NCBI GenBank assembly: GCA_965230625.1
Contig: CBDDLL010000001.1
Span: 3,286,001-3,350,000 of the forward strand
Length of the DNA stretch: 64,000 nt
Origin: Saccharicrinis sp965230625
GTDB lineage: Bacteria; Bacteroidota; Bacteroidia; Bacteroidales; Marinilabiliaceae
Reading direction: 5' to 3'
In this document: piece by piece, positions 8,522 to 16,177 of the stretch
Layout of the letters: every line of letters starts with the position of its first letter
Numbering within the stretch: position 1 is the first letter of the stretch
Translations under genes and position numbers: made by a program
The notes under the pieces: model-generated
What the model saw: the letters and a program-made list of their open reading frames with translations, nothing else
Databases searched by the model: none
Told to the model about the DNA's origin: nothing

Positions 8522-9607
8522 TTATTCGATATTTAAATCAGCTTCAGAGATGTGGATGTCTACATTCTTAAAGCTATTAGCTTTTAAATGATATCCAATT
8601 TTCTCAAGAGTGCCTTTTTCGTCAATCACTTCAGCTGGTTTCCAATTTATTTTTTTACTATCGTTACATGTTGCTTTTTGGTATGATGCTTTGATGTTAA
8701 ATGCATCATTATGTGGAAGCTTTAGCCTTACATTTGCATGGTCACTGTATACTTTTACAGAGTTGAAACCACTCATACAAGATAAATTCTTAAGTACTCC
8801 GTACTTCAATCTAATATTAACTTCGGAGCTTACCTGGTTTATAAAAAGTTCGCAAAATTCAGTTTCACTAAATAGATAGTTTGCTCTATCTATCTCAATG
8901 TCACCTCTTTTAGCGGTTAGTTTAAATAAGTTTACTTCCTCTAATCTTATGTCCGAAGATTTACTTTCTATGGTTAATTTATTTGCTTTAGAAACTTGTG
9001 TTTCAACAAAATTTAAGTTTAAGTGTCCTTGGTCAATGTTGTTGATGCGTGCACTACCAAAAGATTGATCAATTCTATTATTACCTTTTAAATCTCTTGC
9101 CTGAAAATCACCATTAGCAAGAGTAATGTTGACATCTCCTAATAAACTAGGGAGTATTATATTGCCATATTTATTTACTATTTTAAGGTTTATGTAGTTT
9201 GGAATTGTTATATAATAGTCAACATGAGTTTGATCATCATTTGAGGAGAATAAATTGGTAGCTTCTCTTAAGTCTTTAAAAAGAGAAGAATAACCGCTTC
9301 CATATTGTGTTTTTACCGATCTGTATAGATTATTACCAGAAAAATCAAAATTGACACTGTTTTTAATTTTTTTGAACTTGTTTTCATTCTTTTCTGAGAT
9401 AATAAACTCTAAATTAATTCTTATTGAATCTTTTTCCCAAGTGTCTACATATACAGAGCCATATTTATTGCTAATTTCAAGAGTACCTGATGGAGCTATT
9501 TTAAATGTTTTAGAAATGTTTGTTTGCTCCCTGTAATTTTGAGCATAGCCACTTTCTGCCATTGCAAAAAGGAGTGCGAGCGTTAATATGATATTTAAGT
9601 ATCGCAT
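8522..9607 (-). CDS. Secreted DUF4097-like beta-helical protein
   Basis: About 361 residues from the ATG at 9607, which opens the signal peptide MRYLNIILTLALLFAMAESG; a start 13 codons upstream adds a charged tail and is less likely. The mature part shows I-S-N-K-Y-G-S-V-Y-V-D-T-W and later IVNKYGNIILPSLLGDVNITLANGDF, the repeated N-K-Y-G-x-[IV] pattern of DUF4097-type adhesin-like proteins, which form a right-handed beta roll. In Bacteroidota such genes commonly follow an ECF sigma/anti-sigma pair, as here. Role is unknown, probably periplasmic or surface. Confidence 0.75.
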   Translation of the reverse strand: MRYLNIILTLALLFAMAESGYAQNYREQTNISKTFKIAPSGTLEISNKYGSVYVDTWEKDSIRINLEFIISEKNENKFKKIKNSVNFDFSGNNLYRSVKTQYGSGYSSLFKDLREATNLFSSNDDQTHVDYYITIPNYINLKIVNKYGNIILPSLLGDVNITLANGDFQARDLKGNNRIDQSFGSARINNIDQGHLNLNFVETQVSKANKLTIESKSSDIRLEEVNLFKLTAKRGDIEIDRANYLFSETEFCELFINQVSSEVNIRLKYGVLKNLSCMSGFNSVKVYSDHANVRLKLPHNDAFNIKASYQKATCNDSKKINWKPAEVIDEKGTLEKIGYHLKANSFKNVDIHISEADLNIE

Positions 9608-9663
9608 AGTTTGCTTTTTTACTTGTTCCTTATTCCTGGTTCCCAATTCCTGCGTGTGTTAAT

Positions 9664-10194
9664 TTAAGTATGGTCTACTTTTGGTTTTTCATCCTCTACT
9701 GGTTCTAGGTACATTAATATATCTTCCAGAATTTGTAATTTCATTCTATAATTTTGTATCATCGCCTCTACAACTTCGGCATTAGCTATGTTATCATTTA
9801 AATCATTTTTAAGCTCCATAAGAGCTGAGTCCAATAGAGCAAGTTCTTCTTCTATATCAGTTTTTATATCGGGTTTGTTAGAAGTTAATTTAAAAACTTG
9901 CTGTTTTTTAAGCATTAATTTACTATTGTAATACTGCTCGGTTTCAAGGATTTCTTTTTGGAAATCAGATAATTCGGTCACTTGATTTTTAGGAGTGAAT
10001 AAATAAGTATACCCTATTAAAGCAATAATTAATACTGCAGCAGCACTTGAAATTCTGTAAATGACTATATTTCTTCTTCTACCAACTTTTTCTTGGTTTC
10101 TCGATATCCTATCCCACATATCACCGGGAGGTGTCAGATCATCAAATGAACCGCGATTGTCCTTAATTAAATTTTCAAGTTTATCAGTCATCAT
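9664..10194 (-). CDS. Putative membrane anti-sigma factor
   Basis: 176 residues: a cytoplasmic N-terminus of about 40 residues with P-P-G-D-M-W-D-R-I, one membrane segment about 45-66 (ISSAAAVLIIALIGYTYLF), and a helical periplasmic part predicted to be coiled coil. This layout and the 12-base gap after the ECF sigma gene indicate its anti-sigma factor. The N-terminal sequence is not a recognised zinc anti-sigma domain (no H-x3-C-x2-C). The assignment comes mostly from topology and position. Confidence 0.7.
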   Translation of the reverse strand: MMTDKLENLIKDNRGSFDDLTPPGDMWDRISRNQEKVGRRRNIVIYRISSAAAVLIIALIGYTYLFTPKNQVTELSDFQKEILETEQYYNSKLMLKKQQVFKLTSNKPDIKTDIEEELALLDSALMELKNDLNDNIANAEVVEAMIQNYRMKLQILEDILMYLEPVEDEKPKVDHT

Positions 10195-10206
10195 TCAATG
10201 TTTTAA

Positions 10207-10773
10207 TTAGTTAATACTAAATTCATAACTACCAGCTTTTATAATTTCAAGCAATTTTTTCTTAGCTCTTGCCAGTTGCGATTTAGAAGTAGACTCAGAA
10301 ATTCCTAATATCTCAGAAATTTCTTGATGATCATACCCTTCGAGCAAGTACAGAGAAAAAACAACTCTATATCCATCAGGTAAAAGTCCCATTGCCTTTT
10401 TTATTTTTTCAACCTGCATTAGGTTTTCACCTTCGTCTATTTCGTCAGTTAAATCTACCTGATATACATGGTCTCCATATTCTAATTCTATTTTTCTTCT
10501 TTTCAATTCGTTAATGCACCTATTAATAACAATACGTTTAATCCAAGCACCAAATGTCGATTCAAACCTAAAAGTTTCAAGTCTTCTAAAAGCTTCACAA
10601 AAAGCCTCTTGTAGCATATCCTCGGCTTCAGCAATGTTATTCATCATCCTGTAACAAATGTTGAACATAGCTTTGGCATATAGCTCGTACAGCTTTTTTT
10701 GAGCTTTAGGGTTCCCTTTTTGCGCCTTTATAATTATTGGTTTGTGTATGTCGAGATTAACTGCTTCCAACAA
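10207..10773 (-). CDS. ECF-type RNA polymerase sigma factor
   Basis: 188 residues. Region 2 is seen at about 25-90 (YAKAMFNICYRMMNNIAEAEDMLQEAF, then TFGAWIKRIVINRCINELKRR), region 4 at about 125-175 (LPDGYRVVFSLYLLEGYDHQEISEILGISESTSKSQLARAKKKL). Two-domain architecture without region 3 or 1.1, so an extracytoplasmic-function sigma factor. First gene of a five-gene operon: sigma, anti-sigma, DUF4097-like protein, two barrels. It probably directs transcription of this operon and envelope genes when released. Confidence 0.93.
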   Translation of the reverse strand: MLEAVNLDIHKPIIIKAQKGNPKAQKKLYELYAKAMFNICYRMMNNIAEAEDMLQEAFCEAFRRLETFRFESTFGAWIKRIVINRCINELKRRKIELEYGDHVYQVDLTDEIDEGENLMQVEKIKKAMGLLPDGYRVVFSLYLLEGYDHQEISEILGISESTSKSQLARAKKKLLEIIKAGSYEFSIN

Positions 10774-11121
10774 ATTACTTTTTATCTAATGACAACACTT
10801 TTATTTAATAGTTGCACCGAAAATATAAAACTTTAGAATATTTTAGAACTAGAATGAATTTAAATAATTTGTACTTAGTTGAGTTATAAACAGTAGTTAA
10901 TTAAATTTTATAATTTATTAATATATTGTATATAGGAATTTAATAGAAGGCTTTGATGATCTAAGATTACGATCAATTTTAAGGCAAAAGTCAGCGAAAA
11001 AGTGCAGTTTAATTTCATTAATGAGTATTTTGAGATGGTTTTTAGCATAGAAATTGAAGGTAAGGGCGGTTTGGCTTTTATATAGTTAATAGGGTTTTGA
11101 AACCTAAGTAGTTTGATTTAG
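10774..11121. other. 348-base divergent intergenic region
   Basis: Lies between the ECF operon (leftward) and the PAS kinase gene (rightward), so it must hold both promoters. Near the sigma gene a minus-strand TATATTTTCG resembles a -7 element with one mismatch. I see no gene, no repeat and no clear operator. Confidence 0.4.
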
Positions 11122-12954
11122 ATGAAACATATAGATGAACTCTTTCAAATAAGAGACAGTATTGTTAATAAGGCACTCGTAATTGGCTATTTGTTAGGAT
11201 TGTTGTCGTATTTTACTACTTTGTTTCGTGCTTTCACATACGGTTTTGATTTAGCATTTGTAATTATTACAATCGTTGTAATTTTGTTTGGAGTTATTGT
11301 TTTTTATCGTAAAAAATTAAGCTTACAAGTAAAAATATACTCGGTTATGATTGTGGTTTTGATGGCGTTGATAACTGGTTTAAGTAAGTTTGGTTTTTTG
11401 GTGTCTTCAAAGGCGTATCTGATATTGATTCCAGTTTTTGTTTCTTTTATACTTGATTTCCGGAGAGCATTAATTAGTTTGCTTTTTTATGGATTGATAT
11501 ATTTAACTTTTGGATATTTATTTATTTCTGGAACTATACCTTTCAATATAGATGCTAATAAATATGTATTAGAAGTTAATTCGTGGTTAATGGATGTTGT
11601 TATTATTTTGTTAACAGCATTTGCTTTATTATATGTGAGTAAAATTTATTCAGATACCATTTTAGATAAATTGACAGTAATAAATGGAAAGAACAAAGAC
11701 CTAGCATATAGGGAGAAAATGTATAGATATTTATTCGAAAATTCTCTTGATGCAATCGTTATTTTAAAAGATAAAAAAGTATCTGATATAAATGAGCGTG
11801 GACTAGAATTATTTGGTTGTGAAAGAAAAGATATTGTTGGGCGACCTATTCTTGAAATATCATCAGAAATTCAACCGGATGGTATTCCAACAGAAGAAAA
11901 AATGAATGCTATTTTTGATAAAGCAATTGATGGAAAACCTATATTTTTAGAATGGGAGTGCAGAAAACTAGATGGAGAAAACTTTTTGGTTTCTGTTAGT
12001 ATGGCCTTAATGAAGCAAGGAGATTCTGAGCTATATCAAGCTGTGATAAAGGATATTACAGAAAAGAAAAAGCAAGAGGTGGAACTAAAAAAATATAAGG
12101 AGCATTTGGAAGGCCTTGTTCAAACAAGAACAGAAGAATTGGAACAAGCAAATGTTGAATTAACACAATCTAATTATAATCTTATAGAGCAAAGAAATAA
12201 GCTTGAATCTACCTTAAAAGATTTGCATAAAACCCAGGAAAAACTTATCGAGTCGGAAAAAATGGCTTTTATGGGGATATTTACTGCAGGTATTGCACAC
12301 GAAATTAATAATCCGCTTAATTATATTCAATCTGGATTATATAGTTTAAAGAATATGTCGAGTGGGCAATATGATGAATTACCTAAGGAAGAAATTGAAC
12401 AAATAAATGATGAAATTGTAAATGGTATGGAAGTAGGCGTTGAACGTATTAATAATATTGTACAAAGTCTTGAGAGATTTAATAAAAAAACTGAAAAAGA
12501 TTTTTTCAGTTGTAATATTCGTATTATAATTGAGAATTGTTTGAATATTTTGGCATTTGAGACAATAGCACGAATAAAAGTGATAAAAAAATATCCTAAA
12601 GCAGATGTTTTTGTTGAAGGAAATGAGAGCGAATTACATCATGTTTTTATGAATATTTTGTATAATGCAGTGCAAGCAATAAATAACGAAGGAGAGATAA
12701 AAATAGAAGTTAGTTTATTGGAAAATAATAACGAAATTAAGGTAGAAATAACGGATAATGGGGTAGGGATGAGTGATGATGTTATTAATAGAGTGTTTGA
12801 ACCTTTTTTTACAACAAAGAAAGTAGGGGAAGGTACAGGATTAGGATTATCAACAGTATATAATATTATAAATAAACATGGGGGAGAAGTAAAAGTGAAA
12901 TCAAAGAAGAATATTGGAACTACTTTTAGTGTTATTATCCCTCAAAAAAGTTAA
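11122..12954 (+). CDS. Multipass membrane PAS sensor histidine kinase
   Basis: 610 residues. About six membrane helices in residues 15-185, a PAS domain about 200-315 (YLFENSLDAIVILKDKKVSD), a coiled coil (EELEQANVELTQ), then the kinase. The phosphoacceptor is in FTAGIAH393EINNPLNYI, a HisKA box of the NtrB-like class, followed by N-box LYNAVQAIN and G boxes ITDNGVGMSD and GTGLGLSTVYNI. Four bases downstream lies a stand-alone receiver gene, clearly co-transcribed and likely its partner. The signal is unknown; the multipass N-terminus suggests a membrane or small-molecule cue. Confidence 0.92.
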   Translation: MKHIDELFQIRDSIVNKALVIGYLLGLLSYFTTLFRAFTYGFDLAFVIITIVVILFGVIVFYRKKLSLQVKIYSVMIVVLMALITGLSKFGFLVSSKAYLILIPVFVSFILDFRRALISLLFYGLIYLTFGYLFISGTIPFNIDANKYVLEVNSWLMDVVIILLTAFALLYVSKIYSDTILDKLTVINGKNKDLAYREKMYRYLFENSLDAIVILKDKKVSDINERGLELFGCERKDIVGRPILEISSEIQPDGIPTEEKMNAIFDKAIDGKPIFLEWECRKLDGENFLVSVSMALMKQGDSELYQAVIKDITEKKKQEVELKKYKEHLEGLVQTRTEELEQANVELTQSNYNLIEQRNKLESTLKDLHKTQEKLIESEKMAFMGIFTAGIAHEINNPLNYIQSGLYSLKNMSSGQYDELPKEEIEQINDEIVNGMEVGVERINNIVQSLERFNKKTEKDFFSCNIRIIIENCLNILAFETIARIKVIKKYPKADVFVEGNESELHHVFMNILYNAVQAINNEGEIKIEVSLLENNNEIKVEITDNGVGMSDDVINRVFEPFFTTKKVGEGTGLGLSTVYNIINKHGGEVKVKSKKNIGTTFSVIIPQKS

Positions 12955-12958
12955 TTAG

Positions 12959-13330
12959 ATGCAAAATTTAGGCGTTGTTCTTTATGTAGATGATGAACCA
13001 ATTAATTTGAAATTGTTCACTATAATGTTTCGAGGTGTGTTCGAAATAGTAACAGCAGAATCAGGTTCTAAAGCTTTAAATATATTAGACGAGGATGAAA
13101 AAATAGGAGTAGTAATAACCGATATGAAGATGCCTGGAATGAGTGGTTTAGACTTTGTGAAGGAGGCAAAAAGACATAATGATAAAATACCATACTTTCT
13201 ATTATCAGGATATGGTTTAACACCTGAAATTGAACGGGCTTTAGATGCTAAGTTAATTGATGGTTATTTTCAGAAGCCATTAAAAAAGAGTATGATAGAG
13301 CAAGAGTTGAATAGGTATTTTGTGGAGTAG
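12959..13330 (+). CDS. Stand-alone response regulator receiver
   Basis: 123 residues, one receiver domain and nothing else. The acidic pocket is V-D-D-E at residues 11-14, the phosphoacceptor is D55 (VVITD55MKMPGMSG), the switch residue is in LLSGYG and the conserved Lys in YFQKPLKK. No DNA-binding output domain, so it must act by protein contacts, in a phosphorelay, or on another protein. It begins 4 bases after the PAS kinase stop. Confidence 0.92.
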   Translation: MQNLGVVLYVDDEPINLKLFTIMFRGVFEIVTAESGSKALNILDEDEKIGVVITDMKMPGMSGLDFVKEAKRHNDKIPYFLLSGYGLTPEIERALDAKLIDGYFQKPLKKSMIEQELNRYFVE

Positions 13331-13363
13331 ATTTATTATTTAAATAAGAATAGAAAAATGTTG

Positions 13364-13389
13364 CCCGGCCATTTGAGCCGGGTTTTTTT
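13364..13389 (+). terminator. Terminator after kinase-receiver operon
   Basis: CCCGGC / GCCGGG stem, 7-base loop, seven T residues, 33 bases after the receiver stop codon. Confidence 0.88.
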
Positions 13390-13419
13390 ATGTGTATAAA
13401 TATGGTTAAATTTATAATA

Positions 13420-13564
13420 ATAACAATTTTATTAGAAAATGAACCTTGAATTATCTTGTTAGTCAAGAATAAAAAAGGATTAGTCGAAGTTAAGACGATA
13501 TTTTATAGAATTATAAGATTAGAAGAAAAGTAGTATAAGGTTCATGTCATGATAATAGTTTGTA
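13420..13564. repeat. Degenerate copy of a short MITE-like repeat (copy A)
   Basis: About 145 bases that align with 15855-16013. The left ends match 29 of 35 positions (AACAATTTTATTA then CCTTGAATTA here), and the right halves also align (GATATTTTATA versus GATGTTTTATA, then AAGATTAGAAGAAAAG versus AAACTTAAAAGAACAG). The ends are imperfect inverted repeats. No coding capacity. The rest of the gap up to the amtB promoter is plain AT-rich DNA. Confidence 0.5.
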
Positions 13565-13834
13565 TAGATTATAAAATGTTATTAGAGGTAACTTGTGTAT
13601 TGTTCTGTATTTCAATTAACCATGTTGTGTTTTTTTATTGGATGTTAGCAGTGTTGTTTGATTTGCAACTATGTTATTTTCAAATAGACAAATTTGAAAT
13701 AAATAAAAGAATATAAAAGATGTATTTTTTTACATTAGGGTGTTTGAAAATGGGGTGTAGTGCTTTTTTGTATGTGTAAAAATACAACAGACTATTATTT
13801 TAAATGGGGGTTTTGGTTTCAAAATGTAATATTA

Positions 13835-13866
13835 TTTGCATTGTACTATTAAAAATTATAAGTTTG
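13835..13866 (+). promoter_or_regulatory. Putative amtB promoter
   Basis: TTTG (13835-13838), 20 bases, then TAAGTTTG (13859-13866): a near-perfect Bacteroidota primary-sigma promoter. Start of transcription would be near 13873, about 37 bases before the amtB ATG. No sigma-54 type GG-N10-GC element was found. Confidence 0.65.
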
Positions 13867-13909
13867 TACCCGAGAAATGATTATTACCACCTATTAAGCG
13901 TATTATTTT

Positions 13910-15232
13910 ATGAAAAGAGCAATTGTTTTAACAACACTGTTGTTAGGGTTTTTTGTGAGTACCTGGGCCAGTAGCGGAGGTCCAGAAGTAGATGCTGGAG
14001 CTACAGCATGGATGATCACGTCGACAGCATTGGTACTTTTAATGGTGCCAGGATTAGCTATGTTCTATGGAGGATTAGTAAGGTCAAAAAATGTTTTAGG
14101 CACCATGATGCATAGTTTTGCAGCTATGGGAGTTATGAGTGTACTTTGGGTAGTTGTTGGTTACTCAATGTGTTTTGGCGAAAATATTCTTGGAGGCTGG
14201 TTTGGCTGGAATAGCGATTATGTATTTTTAAAAGGTATTGATGAAACAGTACTGGAAGGAGGGGTACCAGAATTGGTGTTCTCAATGTTCCAGGGTAAGT
14301 TTGCTATTATTACACCTGCTCTTATTGCGGGAGCTTTTGCAGAAAGAGTTAAGTTTAAAGGTTATTTGGTTTTTATTGCACTATGGGGAATTTTAGTTTA
14401 TAATCCTCTTTGCCATTGGGTTTGGGCTGAGGATGGTTTCTTGTTCAATATGGGTGCTAATGGAGCAATTGATTTTGCAGGTGGTACAGTTGTACACATT
14501 TCTGCAGGTATCAGTGGTTTAGTGGCAGCTATTTACTTAGGAGCAAGACGCGGTTATCCATTACGTCAGTTAAGACCTAATAATTTGGTAATGACTATGA
14601 TGGGTGTTGGACTTCTTTGGGTAGGTTGGTTTGGTTTTAATGCTGGATCGAGTATCTCAAGTGGTATAAGTACAGCACAAGCACTAACGGCAACTCAGGT
14701 TGCAGGAGCTGCAGGTGCATTAGCTTGGGTTATCATAGAATTGTTTCAACATGGAAAAGCAACGGCATTAGGATTTGCTTCAGGTATTTTAGCAGGATTG
14801 GTTGCTGTTACTCCTGCAGCAGGAGTTGTTCAGCCTATAGGTGCATTGGCTTTAGGAGCAACATCTTCATTGATATGTTACGGTGCGTTAATATTAAAGG
14901 ATAAATTAGGATATGATGATTCATTGGATGCATTTGGTATTCATGGAGTGGGAGGTATTGTAGGAGCTATTTTACTTACATTCTTCATTAGAAAAAGTTG
15001 GATGGACGAAGCTGTTGCATTAGCAAGTGGCGATTGGTCTATTTGGGATCAGTTTGGTGTTCAAGTAGCTGCTGTTGGAATTGCAATTGCCTATTCAATT
15101 GTATTAACTATTGCTATCATATGGTTTGTTGAGAAAGTATTTAAGTTTAAATCAACGGACGAAGAAGAAATGATGGGACTTGATCATGCTTACCATGGAG
15201 AGCGTGGTTATGGTATGATGAATCCTAACTAA
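13910..15232 (+). CDS. amtB: Ammonium transporter
   Basis: 440 residues, the usual length. N-terminal signal peptide (about 1-20) and eleven membrane helices. The family signature DFAGGTVVHISAGISG contains H196, and AFGIHGVGGI contains H345; these are the twin pore histidines (H168/H318 of E. coli AmtB). The protein conducts ammonium or ammonia through the inner membrane. A P-II gene follows 183 bases later, the classic amtB-glnK pairing, where P-II blocks the channel when nitrogen is plentiful. A good promoter lies upstream and a strong terminator follows the P-II gene. Confidence 0.96.
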   Translation: MKRAIVLTTLLLGFFVSTWASSGGPEVDAGATAWMITSTALVLLMVPGLAMFYGGLVRSKNVLGTMMHSFAAMGVMSVLWVVVGYSMCFGENILGGWFGWNSDYVFLKGIDETVLEGGVPELVFSMFQGKFAIITPALIAGAFAERVKFKGYLVFIALWGILVYNPLCHWVWAEDGFLFNMGANGAIDFAGGTVVHISAGISGLVAAIYLGARRGYPLRQLRPNNLVMTMMGVGLLWVGWFGFNAGSSISSGISTAQALTATQVAGAAGALAWVIIELFQHGKATALGFASGILAGLVAVTPAAGVVQPIGALALGATSSLICYGALILKDKLGYDDSLDAFGIHGVGGIVGAILLTFFIRKSWMDEAVALASGDWSIWDQFGVQVAAVGIAIAYSIVLTIAIIWFVEKVFKFKSTDEEEMMGLDHAYHGERGYGMMNPN

Positions 15233-15376
15233 TACTTAGTTATAAAGTAAAAATACTAGGTTGAAACTTAAATAGTTCAATCGAAGGTGTTTATTAAAAG
15301 AATTAAATTTAATAATCTTTGGTTATTTAATTTTTAAAGATTGAGTTTTAGTTTAAGATGTTAGTAATATATCTTT

Positions 15377-15404
15377 ATGCTTTATACTTAATGCTTTATA
15401 CTAA
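15377..15404 (+). repeat. Tandem 14-base duplication before the P-II gene
   Basis: ATGCTTTATACTTA and ATGCTTTATACTAA lie head to tail (13 of 14 identical), ending 11 bases before the P-II ATG. It may be a recent duplication or a repeated binding site. Confidence 0.5.
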
Positions 15405-15415
15405 AATTGAAAATA

Positions 15416-15766
15416 ATGAAATTAATAACAGCAGTTATAAGAGAATACCAATTAGATCAAGTACGAGAGTCTTTGATTCAAGCAGGTATTACCCGTATTA
15501 CAGTAACTAGGGTTTCTGGTCATGGTAATCAAGTTAGTAAAGAGGTATATCGTGGTAAAGAAGTTGTTCCTAACCTAACTCCTAAAATGCGTTTGGAGAT
15601 AGCGGTTAATGAAGAATTTGTAGAAACCACAATAGATGCAATTATAAACGCAGCTAAATCGCACAATGGTCATGAAGGAGAAATTGGAGACGGAAAAATA
15701 TTTGTAACACCCCTTGAGCAATGTATCCGTATCCGAACTGGAGAGCGAGGTAGTTCTGCAATATAA
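15416..15766 (+). CDS. P-II nitrogen regulatory protein
   Basis: 116 residues from the ATG at 15416; a TTG three codons upstream is not needed. MKLITAVIREYQLDQVRESL is the standard P-II start, with the T-loop KEVYRGKEVVPN and the B-loop region HEGEIGDGKIFV, then IRIRTGERG. The protein senses ATP/ADP and 2-oxoglutarate and controls AmtB. The T-loop position equal to E. coli Tyr51 is Val here (Y45-R-G-K-E-V50), so classic uridylylation cannot occur. Co-transcription with amtB is likely, with one terminator at 15794. Confidence 0.93.
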   Translation: MKLITAVIREYQLDQVRESLIQAGITRITVTRVSGHGNQVSKEVYRGKEVVPNLTPKMRLEIAVNEEFVETTIDAIINAAKSHNGHEGEIGDGKIFVTPLEQCIRIRTGERGSSAI

Positions 15767-15793
15767 CTAGAGATTTATACTCTAATCTAAACC

Positions 15794-15837
15794 AGAATCC
15801 CTGTTGTTTGAAATCAAATAACAGGGATTCTTTTCTT
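15794..15837 (+). terminator. Terminator after P-II gene
   Basis: Perfect 12-bp stem AGAATCCCTGTT / AACAGGGATTCT, 14-base loop, T-rich tail, 28 bases after the stop codon. Confidence 0.9.
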
Positions 15838-15854
15838 TATTCAGTATACTTTTA

Positions 15855-16013
15855 ATACCAATTTTATTATGAAATTGACCTTAAATTAATTAGATTTTTT
15901 TGAGTTTATACAAGGTAAAAAGAGGTGTGGTATAAGCTACAGTGATGTTTTATAATGAAGTATAAACTTAAAAGAACAGAAGAGTAGGGTTTATTTTATG
16001 AAAATATTGGTAT
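15855..16013. repeat. Short MITE-like repeat with terminal inverted repeats (copy B)
   Basis: 159 bases starting ATACCAAT and ending ATTGGTAT, an exact 8-base terminal inverted repeat that extends imperfectly inward (ATACCAATTTTATTATG versus ATACCAATATTTTCATAA). No coding capacity. It aligns along most of its length with 13420-13564 in the same orientation; the two copies flank amtB and the P-II gene. Confidence 0.6.
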
Positions 16014-16177
16014 AACTTGTTCATTCGATCATAATCTGACTTTTTTTCTTATTTAAAAAATGAAGTTGGTAGTTCTTGTCATACTTTCTGCCTATATGTC
16101 ATTAAGAAGGTGCTGGCATGTGGTTTGATAAACACCGAATCGTAAATATGTCTAATCATAATAAAACAAAAAATACT

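Noticed and set aside
13801..13909. Sigma-54 promoter for amtB
   Set aside because: No GG-N10-GC element; a good primary-sigma promoter is present instead.
16118..16177. Upstream in-frame start codons for htpG
   Set aside because: The added residues are polar and not part of the Hsp90 family; the ATG at 16178 gives the expected start.
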